This document shows, in pieces, positions 33,859-40,026 of a stretch of 40,026 bases of DNA (position 1 is the first letter of the stretch; the number at the start of each line of letters is the position of its first letter). Location: assembly GCA_018242565.1 (NCBI GenBank), contig JAFEBR010000484.1, positions 1-40,026 on the forward strand, written 5' to 3'. Made by a program: the position numbers and the translations under genes. Origin of the DNA: Planctomycetota bacterium. Its GTDB lineage: Bacteria > Planctomycetota > Planctomycetia > Planctomycetales > Planctomycetaceae. The notes under the pieces are model-generated. The model was not told the origin of the DNA. It did not search any database and worked only from the letters and a program-made list of their open reading frames with translations.

Positions 33859-34716
33859 ATGAATAGTGCGGAACTCGCTTCGCCCATTAAGCGCCATGGC
33901 GGAAAAACCTATCTGGCCGAGAAACTCCTGGAACTCATGCCCCCTCGGGCGAAGAACTCGAATCGGCCTGACCCCGAAGATCCGGGTTGGGTGCACTATG
34001 TCGAACCGTTCTTTGGCGGCGGATCGGTCCTGTTCGCGCAAGACCCCGAAGGCATTTCGGAGGTCGTCAACGACATCGATGGCGAATTAACGAATTTCTG
34101 GGACGTGCTGAAATCAGCCGAGTTGTTTGCCGACTTCCAGCGGGTGGTCTCCCTGACCCCCTGTTCCGAAGTGGAGTTCGAGCGTTCGCGACAGATTTCA
34201 CCACAGGCGTCACCTGTGGAACGGGCGGCGGCGTTTTTTGTACGAAACCGCCAGTCACGACAGGCCTTGGGCAAATGCTTCTCGACATTATCGCGGAACC
34301 GCACGCGACGGGGAATGAATGAACTCCCCTCGGCTTGGCTGTCGGCGATCGCCGGCCTGCCCGAAGTGCATCGGCGCCTGCAGCGAGTCGTGATACTCAA
34401 CCAATCGGCCCTCAAAGTCATCGAAAGACAGGACGATGCCCGCACACTGTTCTATCTCGATCCGCCGTACGTGCATGACACACGCACTGTAACCAATGCC
34501 TACGATCACGAAATGCATGACAGCGAACATCGGCAACTGCTGACGCTGATCGCCGGGATCAAGGGACGATTTCTGTTGAGTGGCTACAACTGCCCGCTTT
34601 ACCACGAGTTTGCCAGCCTGCACAAGTGGCAGCGCGTCGATATCGAAATCGACAACAAAGCCGGCAGTGGCAAAGAAAAGCGGAAAATGATCGAGTGCGT
34701 GTGGATGAACTACTGA
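33859..34716 (+). CDS. D12-class (Dam-like) DNA adenine-N6 methyltransferase, orphan
   Basis: 285 residues from the ATG at 33859, preceded by GGGAAG; the upstream TTG at 33778 is rejected. Family motifs are present in the class-alpha order: KRHGGK (11-16, N-terminal loop), EPFFGGG (49-55, AdoMet FxGxG motif), NDIDGELTNFW (71-81) and catalytic DPPY (201-204). The spacing between KRHGGK and FFGGG is slightly longer than in E. coli Dam, with a Pro/Asn-rich insert (RAKNSNRPDPEDPG). It methylates adenine N6 in double-stranded DNA; the recognition site is unknown. No restriction endonuclease or phage gene is adjacent, so it is an orphan enzyme or a solitary remnant. Confidence 0.9.
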   Translation: MNSAELASPIKRHGGKTYLAEKLLELMPPRAKNSNRPDPEDPGWVHYVEPFFGGGSVLFAQDPEGISEVVNDIDGELTNFWDVLKSAELFADFQRVVSLTPCSEVEFERSRQISPQASPVERAAAFFVRNRQSRQALGKCFSTLSRNRTRRGMNELPSAWLSAIAGLPEVHRRLQRVVILNQSALKVIERQDDARTLFYLDPPYVHDTRTVTNAYDHEMHDSEHRQLLTLIAGIKGRFLLSGYNCPLYHEFASLHKWQRVDIEIDNKAGSGKEKRKMIECVWMNY

Positions 34717-34806
34717 CATCGGCGGTACGGTCGCGGGCACCCGGTCGCCAGACAATTCGCGGCCGGAACACCGGACAAGGCCCGCCCAGTCGTCAGCGGC
34801 ACGGGT

Positions 34807-35223
34807 TCAGTAGAACACAGACCACAGACCGACCAGGCCGATGATGGCCAGTAAGACGGCGATTGTCAGGCTCAAAGGCCACTGCGAGAGGACGGGCGTT
34901 TCGTCCCGACGTAAGCGACGCTGAGAGCGCCATTGAGAAATTCCGGCTCCGATCATGGCCACAATCCCCAGCACGATCAGGCCGACGCCCATGCGAATGG
35001 CCCCTTGATGCAAGTGGGCCGTCTCAGGATTGGGATGCTTTTCCTGCAACGAGCGAAAGAAACCGACCATCCCGAATCCAAACGTGGCAAAAGTGATCGT
35101 CGTACGAATCCAGGCGAGCATCGTCCGATCGAGCGCCAGTTGTGTCCGGAAGCTGGCCATCGACGTCCGACGCTCAGCCAGGGGCACGCGGGGATCGGCA
35201 GGGGTTTGATCGGCCGGTTCCAT
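34807..35223 (-). CDS. DUF202 family small membrane protein
   Basis: 138 residues from the ATG at 35223; a much longer frame upstream lacks family features and is not used. The signature LALDRTMLAWIRTTITFATFGFG is the DUF202 motif around the first membrane segment. Two more hydrophobic segments follow (MGVGLIVLGIVAMIGAGI and LSLTIAVLLAIIGLVGLWSVF), giving a three-TM protein of typical length. DUF202 proteins are small inner-membrane proteins of unknown function, related to yeast VTC/YidH-like proteins. It is convergent with the methyltransferase and not obviously linked to its neighbours. Confidence 0.88.
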   Translation of the reverse strand: MEPADQTPADPRVPLAERRTSMASFRTQLALDRTMLAWIRTTITFATFGFGMVGFFRSLQEKHPNPETAHLHQGAIRMGVGLIVLGIVAMIGAGISQWRSQRRLRRDETPVLSQWPLSLTIAVLLAIIGLVGLWSVFY

Positions 35224-35567
35224 GTTGGCAATCCCGTTTCTTTTCAAGGGTCGTTCTGCGGTGGCCACGCACCAGGAACCTTGCGCGCAGGAGGCTCGGA
35301 CGTGGCCAGCGAGTACACTCCGGCATCCCGGTTCCACAGGAGCGGAATTGTCACCGTACGGTCGGGAGCGGTCAAGCCTGAGCGCGGAACGGCCAGAGAG
35401 AGTGCCTGACCACCACAACTGGTCCATGAAAGCGCCGCGCGAAACGGGACGGAACGCCACCCAGGCCGAGGCCCCGGCGGCCGCTCATCCGATAAGAGAC
35501 TCCGCCAGGCTGGCACACGCGCCGACGGCGTTGTGCCAGCCCACGGAAAGCCGCGAACAGTCTGAGA
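35224..35567. other. Gene-free stretch upstream of DUF202 gene
   Basis: 344 bp without a supported gene. It contains the hairpin at 35508-35541 after the PEP-CTERM stop and presumably the promoter of the DUF202 gene. Open frames on both strands lack motifs and ribosome-binding sites. Confidence 0.55.
35508..35541 (-). terminator. Two-part hairpin after the PEP-CTERM gene
   Basis: A 10-bp outer stem (GGCTGGCACA and TGTGCCAGCC) and a 4-bp inner stem (CGCC/GGCG, loop GAC) separated by a small bulge lie 26 bp after the stop. No U-tract follows on the minus strand. Confidence 0.5.
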
Positions 35568-36272
35568 TCAGGCGCGACGCAGCGTACGGCGCAGGACCAG
35601 GGGCATCGCGATCAGACCCAACACGAGCACCGACGACGGTTCGGGAACCGGGTTCGCCTCGGCTCCATAGAGCAGGTCATCAAACGCGACGTAGTCACTG
35701 CCCGCGACAGTGATCTGAATTGCGGCGATGTTGGCTCCGCTCGTCGAGACAAAGCCGGCGAACAGCCATTCATTCGGGTGCGGGTACTGCAGTTCATAGG
35801 TCGCCAGGACGCCGTTCATACTGTCGAGCAGGGTGATCGTATTCCCGGCGAATTCCGAGTCGAGATACGAAATCGCCACGGCGGCCTGGGGAGCCGCAAA
35901 ATCGATCTGTACACCGCCGCCACCGTCAAAATCGCCTGCCACCTTGGGATTCACTTCCATTACGTTCAATCCACTTTGAGCCGAGACGGCCGACGACACC
36001 CGAGGATTGCCGCTGTTGATCGCCGAGAAGGTGAGGCCCGCCACTTGGTTGGACAGAGAACCATGGGCCAGGCTGTCGAAATCCACACTGGACGGAGCGG
36101 GAACCGCGGCATTCCACGACGCGGCATCGGTGAAAGTCACAATACCGGCATCGGCCGTGTGGCCCGAGACCACACCCCACACAGCACAACAAACGACGAG
36201 CAATCTACGTCCCAGGCGGAGGTGAAGCCGGTCTGGGGAAAACACAGACGGAAAAACGATTCGCTGCGACAT
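35568..36272 (-). CDS. PEP-CTERM sorting-domain protein
   Basis: 234 residues from the ATG at 36272 (GGAG seven bases upstream). The frame continues upstream across the kinase gene, but that part is antisense-like and not used. A signal peptide (LGRRLLVVCCAVWGVVSGH, then ADAG) precedes a beta-rich body (VTFTDAASWNAAV, FDSLAHGSLSNQVAGLTFSA, VAFDDLLYGAE). The C-terminus is VPEPSSVLVLGLIAMPLVLRRTLRRA: the VPEPS motif, a membrane helix and a basic tail, which is the PEP-CTERM signal cut by an exosortase. It should be exported and may end in the matrix. No exosortase gene is in the window. It follows the large kinase gene by 85 bp. Confidence 0.9.
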   Translation of the reverse strand: MSQRIVFPSVFSPDRLHLRLGRRLLVVCCAVWGVVSGHTADAGIVTFTDAASWNAAVPAPSSVDFDSLAHGSLSNQVAGLTFSAINSGNPRVSSAVSAQSGLNVMEVNPKVAGDFDGGGGVQIDFAAPQAAVAISYLDSEFAGNTITLLDSMNGVLATYELQYPHPNEWLFAGFVSTSGANIAAIQITVAGSDYVAFDDLLYGAEANPVPEPSSVLVLGLIAMPLVLRRTLRRA

Positions 36273-36357
36273 TCGAGGACTCCGCGCAAAGGATGTGGAA
36301 CGATGAACCGGGCACAAATTCCCGGCACCACAGCGATAAGCGCAGTCCGCCAGCGAT

Positions 36358-39300
36358 TCACCGCACGGATTTTTGGATTTCAGCGGGATTTTCAGGATCT
36401 CGAGAAAACAACGAGCCAGGTCGCAGTCGCAGCGGGGGGCGTCCTGCGGTATCCGCAGTCGGCGGGATGCCCGGCCAGAACGTTCCCAGATCCAGATCGT
36501 CCAGGCCCCGGCGGATCCGCGCCAGGTCAAAGCGATACAACACGCGGGATTCCGTGGTGGCGGCATACAGAGCCACGTTTCCAGGAGCGATCGCGATGGG
36601 AACCAGGGGTTCATCGAAGGGTGCGTGCAGCACGGCGAATTCTGCCAGCGTTTCTCCGTCCCGCAGAGAAATTTCTCCGGTGTCGCCTGAAAACGCGCAG
36701 AGCGTCTCGTCGGGTGAGAAGATCGGGAGAAACCTGACGGGAATGCGGCAGTCCAGGCTCCAGTCAGCCGAGCGGTAGACGTGGCACTCAAAATTTGTCG
36801 AGGAATGCACCAGTAACCGATTGCCCCGGGGTGAGAACTTCACGCGGCACAGACCAAGGGACGGCAGGGCGGCAACCACCTGGCCCTGGGGATCCCAAAC
36901 CATGGCAGGGGTTTGCCCCTCTGTGGGCGATCCACTCCACACGCCGGTGGCGACGAACCGTGCATCGGGACTGACCGAGACCGATTTCACATCCAACCCG
37001 CGTGCGATGGCAAAGTGGTTCGCAGGAAGATCGGGCCGACGACCGGTGTGAATACAGGCCGCCCCCAGAGTTGTCTCCCCATTAATGATTTCCGCCTGCA
37101 AGGCAATGAGTGAGCCATCGGCAGCCACATGCGAATCGAAAGGCAACGCGGCGCGCCACCCCGACAGACTCCGATCGGGCTCACCGATGGACAGTGTGCC
37201 CCCTGCGGTATCGAGCGTGATGGGCCAGATCTGCAGGCCCTCCCGGCCATAGGTGACCAGTGACTGATCCTGAAGAAAACCGGTCGCCTGCAGACTTGAG
37301 GGCCGGTTTGCCGGCAGTTGCACAACAGTGACTCCGGCATTCGTATCGACCAGCGCGATTCCCTGGCGCGTCGTGACTGCCAGCAGGCTGCCGGTGGCAT
37401 CGAGGTGGTGGAAACGGTGAAAGTCGCCAATGATCTGCGGAGACTCGGTTTTCCCCAACGGCACCAGGCGCAGTTCCCGCCCCGGCGCAAATCGCAGGGT
37501 CCGCACGCGATGCTGGCTGAGCAACTCGGGCCCGATCCGGGTATTGTCGGGCGAGACCACAAGGTTATTCCGGTTGGGGCTCGACGGACGCAGCAGCAAT
37601 TCTCGACCGCTCGTCGTTTCCCACATGCGCAGCGTCTGTGTCCAATCGGTCGAAAAGACGGTGTCTCCGTCGCGGCTCAACACCGGCACAATTCCGGCCG
37701 AAGTGTGCCGTACGAAGGCCGGAGCCACCTGAGAACCACTGGCCAAATCCATGAGCACGCAACCCCGGTCGCGCGGACCAGCCACGATGGCCCAGTGATC
37801 ATTGGGATGCGCTGTCGGGCGGTACCCAATATCGGGCAGTGCATGCCGCGACTCGGCGAACGAGTGTTCTGCATCGAACACGCGCCAGTCCACGGCCGTC
37901 TGGGCCACCAGGTAGCGACCGCTCGGTGACCACATGAACGCCAGGCTGCGCTGGAAATCCGCGACCTCGATCTCTGCCATGAGCCGCTGGTCCGCCAGGT
38001 TCCAGATCTGCACCTGGCGTTCCACGTGCATGGCCAACCTGCAACCGTCGGGACAGAGTGACGCCCAGTGTCCGAAACGTTCGAAGATCAGTGTGGCCTG
38101 TCCACCATCCAGTTCCCAGCATCGCACACGGGGGTCATCTCCGTCGCGGCGCTCGAGCAGCAGTCGCCCGTTCTCACTGAAAGTCAACCCGCCATAATCG
38201 CTGTGGGTGCCCAGCCCCTGGAAACGAGTCAGCGGGTGATTTTCCGGAAGAGAGCAGACATCGATGGAACCGTCGCGATGGGCCACGGCGTAACGATCAA
38301 ACGTCGGGGCCAGGGCAAAGGCCTCGCCATCGTCGGGATAGCCGGTCCATTCCAGGTCGGGCTCCCAATCGGGAAGGCACAGGGCCGAGGCGGCTTCGTC
38401 GGCATGTTCTCGACTGGGGCCGGCGATTGCGAGAGACTCGCGCAGAGCGCGCAGGGCTCCAAACCGCTGCCCGGCACGGCCCCCGGTTCGCAGGGCGCGA
38501 GCCAATTGCAGCAAACCGACCGCCCGCTCGGCCCGGGCGCGCTGCGTTTGTTCTTCAGCCCGTTCGCGCTGCTGACGTTCTGACTCGCGAGCCTGTGCCT
38601 CGGCGACAGCCCGCAATGAGGCCGTCCAGGCGAAAAACAGCGACGTAGACAACCCGGCCAGCAATGACAGGAACACAGCCGCGACCAGTCCGGCGATGGC
38701 CGGATTGTGTCGGCACCAGCGGGCGCAGCGCTCCAGCGGGCCGGCGGACCGGGCATGAATGGGCTGGCCATTTAGAAAGCGTGTCAATTCATCGGCAACT
38801 TCACGCGCCGTGGCGTAACGATTTTCGCGAGCGGCCTGCAGACACTTCATCACAATCGCATCGAGTTCCTTCTCGATCTGACGGGCCACCCGGGCTGGAA
38901 TCCCTCCCCGGGCAGCGGAAATGGCTGACGCGTCGGGTGCCGACCGCAGGCTGACACTGGGTGGAGAGGGGGTCCCCTCGCGGATGAGCATGAGCATTCC
39001 CAACAGCGAGTCGTGGTCGATGCCGTAACGTCCGAAGGGAGGCCGTCCCGCCAGCAATTCATAGAGCAGAGCCCCCAGGGAATAGACATCGGTGCGGGTA
39101 TCGACGTCGATCGGTTCCAGTCGTGCCTGCTCGGGAGACATGTATTCGGGGGTGCCCACGACCATCCCGAAGGCCGTCGTACTGTCGGCAGGGGTCAAGG
39201 GCTGACCGATGGCCTTGGCAACGCCGAAGTCGATGACTTTGGGAATCGCCCGACCGCCACTGACCGACACCAGCACGTTCCCTGGCTTGAGATCACGATG

Positions 39301-39972
39301 AATGACCCCCTTCTGATGGGCGTGCTGCAGGGCTTCGCAAACGGAGATAAACAGTCGCACGCGGTCCGCGATCGAGAGGCGGTGTTCGTCACAATACCGG
39401 TTGATAGGGACACCAGGGACGAGTTCCATGACGAAAAAGGGGTCGCCAGAGTCGGTGCCACCCCCATCGAACACGCGGGCGATGTTTTCATGGTCCATCA
39501 CGGCCAGGGCCTGACGCTCGGCGTCAAACCGCTGAATGACGGCGGGAGAAGCAACTTCCGGCTTGATCAGCTTGAGGGCCACCTGCCGCACCAGCGGCGC
39601 GGTCTGCTCGGCCCGGTACACCGTGCCCATACCCCCTTCACCCAGGACTTCAATGAGGCGATACCGGCTGGCGATGACCGTGCCCGCGGGGAGAGCAGGT
39701 GGCGCGGGGACGGCGGAATGCAGATCGGGGAGCGCGCCGTCGCCAGGCGCGCTCTCCGAGCCGGCCTCATCCCCCAAGTCGATCTGGGGGAGAGACTCCG
39801 GATGCAGAAAATCATCCATTTCCCCATGGGCGGCCAGCAGGCGTTCGACCCGTTGCCGCAACGGCGCATCGCCGGCGCAACTCCCGTCCAGCAGCGCCTG
39901 TCGCTCGGGGCCGGCAGGAACTTCGAGTGCCTCATAGAACAGCGTCTCAACTTGGCGCTCGTCAGGCATCAT
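36358..39972 (-). CDS. Ser/Thr protein kinase with TM, coiled coil and WD40-like C-terminal half
   Basis: About 1204 residues; three adjacent candidate starts (GTG 39975, ATG 39972, ATG 39969) differ by one codon. A roughly 100-residue N-terminal helical region resembles those of other planctomycete kinases. The kinase domain has GEGGMGTVY (about 112-120), catalytic Lys about 134 in [14 protein letters not shown] (about 225-232), DFGVAK (about 248) and MSPEQA, so it should be active. A TM segment ([23 protein letters not shown]) and a coiled coil ([27 protein letters not shown]) follow. The last 650 residues are WD40-like beta-propeller repeats ([38 protein letters not shown]). If the kinase is cytoplasmic the propeller is periplasmic. 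Any sigma factor partner would lie beyond the right edge. PEP-CTERM gene downstream. Confidence 0.93.
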   Translation of the reverse strand: MMPDERQVETLFYEALEVPAGPERQALLDGSCAGDAPLRQRVERLLAAHGEMDDFLHPESLPQIDLGDEAGSESAPGDGALPDLHSAVPAPPALPAGTVIASRYRLIEVLGEGGMGTVYRAEQTAPLVRQVALKLIKPEVASPAVIQRFDAERQALAVMDHENIARVFDGGGTDSGDPFFVMELVPGVPINRYCDEHRLSIADRVRLFISVCEALQHAHQKGVIHRDLKPGNVLVSVSGGRAIPKVIDFGVAKAIGQPLTPADSTTAFGMVVGTPEYMSPEQARLEPIDVDTRTDVYSLGALLYELLAGRPPFGRYGIDHDSLLGMLMLIREGTPSPPSVSLRSAPDASAISAARGGIPARVARQIEKELDAIVMKCLQAARENRYATAREVADELTRFLNGQPIHARSAGPLERCARWCRHNPAIAGLVAAVFLSLLAGLSTSLFFAWTASLRAVAEAQARESERQQRERAEEQTQRARAERAVGLLQLARALRTGGRAGQRFGALRALRESLAIAGPSREHADEAASALCLPDWEPDLEWTGYPDDGEAFALAPTFDRYAVAHRDGSIDVCSLPENHPLTRFQGLGTHSDYGGLTFSENGRLLLERRDGDDPRVRCWELDGGQATLIFERFGHWASLCPDGCRLAMHVERQVQIWNLADQRLMAEIEVADFQRSLAFMWSPSGRYLVAQTAVDWRVFDAEHSFAESRHALPDIGYRPTAHPNDHWAIVAGPRDRGCVLMDLASGSQVAPAFVRHTSAGIVPVLSRDGDTVFSTDWTQTLRMWETTSGRELLLRPSSPNRNNLVVSPDNTRIGPELLSQHRVRTLRFAPGRELRLVPLGKTESPQIIGDFHRFHHLDATGSLLAVTTRQGIALVDTNAGVTVVQLPANRPSSLQATGFLQDQSLVTYGREGLQIWPITLDTAGGTLSIGEPDRSLSGWRAALPFDSHVAADGSLIALQAEIINGETTLGAACIHTGRRPDLPANHFAIARGLDVKSVSVSPDARFVATGVWSGSPTEGQTPAMVWDPQGQVVAALPSLGLCRVKFSPRGNRLLVHSSTNFECHVYRSADWSLDCRIPVRFLPIFSPDETLCAFSGDTGEISLRDGETLAEFAVLHAPFDEPLVPIAIAPGNVALYAATTESRVLYRFDLARIRRGLDDLDLGTFWPGIPPTADTAGRPPLRLRPGSLFSRDPENPAEIQKSVR

Positions 39973-40026
39973 CACGATCTTTCGCGGAACTGGCTTTCAC
40001 AGTCAGAACAGCGCATTCCGGAAGCC

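Noticed and set aside
36273-36791. In-frame upstream extension of the PEP-CTERM gene (adds 173 codons)
   Set aside because: It overlaps the end of the kinase gene on the same strand in another frame, and the signal peptide and ribosome-binding site point to the ATG at 36272.

Overview
The window is a chromosomal stretch of a planctomycete (order Planctomycetales or close to it). The evidence is the set of families present, several of them largely confined to or greatly expanded in that phylum: a DUF1549/DUF1553 cytochrome, Tat-exported DUF1501 proteins, a PVC-type haem-binding propeller/HEAT protein, a DUF1080 protein, a DUF1559 prepilin-like protein, several FG-GAP/ASPIC-UnbV lipoproteins, large Hanks-type kinases beside a planctomycete-type sigma factor, and a PEP-CTERM protein. 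Base composition is GC-rich. I see no rRNA, tRNA, CRISPR array, insertion sequence with a transposase, or prophage.

Layout. (1) 1-3.9 kb: the C-terminal end of an S9 prolyl-oligopeptidase-like peptidase, a zinc-ribbon membrane protein, a secreted DUF1080 protein and a signal-anchored hypothetical protein. (2) 4.2-14.2 kb: a rightward cluster for extracytoplasmic metabolism, with a 1136-residue cytochrome c/DUF1549/jelly-roll/DUF1553 protein, two tandem paralogous DUF1501 proteins with Tat signals, and an approximately 1104-residue propeller-HEAT-cytochrome protein. A GNAT acetyltransferase and a convergent PAP2 phosphatase follow. (3) 15.6-26 kb: a leftward series made of DUF1559 prepilin, ASPIC lipoprotein, TPR protein, small lipoprotein, TPR protein and ASPIC lipoprotein, with a third ASPIC lipoprotein divergent from the prepilin. 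(4) 26-30 kb: an ECF-type sigma factor followed by a zinc-ribbon/kinase/five-TM protein. (5) 29.9-30.6 kb: a gene-free stretch holding a 131-bp inverted-repeat element and a candidate small RNA that has its own promoter and terminator. (6) 30.6-36.3 kb: a glycosyltransferase, a divergent HExxH-HEAT protein of unknown function, an orphan adenine methylase, a DUF202 protein and a PEP-CTERM protein. (7) 36.4-40 kb: a second large kinase with a WD40-like extracellular half.

Most products outside the signalling genes carry Sec, lipoprotein, Tat or prepilin signals, so the window mainly encodes cell-envelope and periplasmic proteins. The two least explained items are the roughly 70-nt candidate RNA at 30145-30214 and the duplicated ASPIC/TPR locus around the DUF1559 prepilin, where a U-tract terminator sits immediately before the start of the next gene. 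Function calls rest on motif reading only; no database search was possible.
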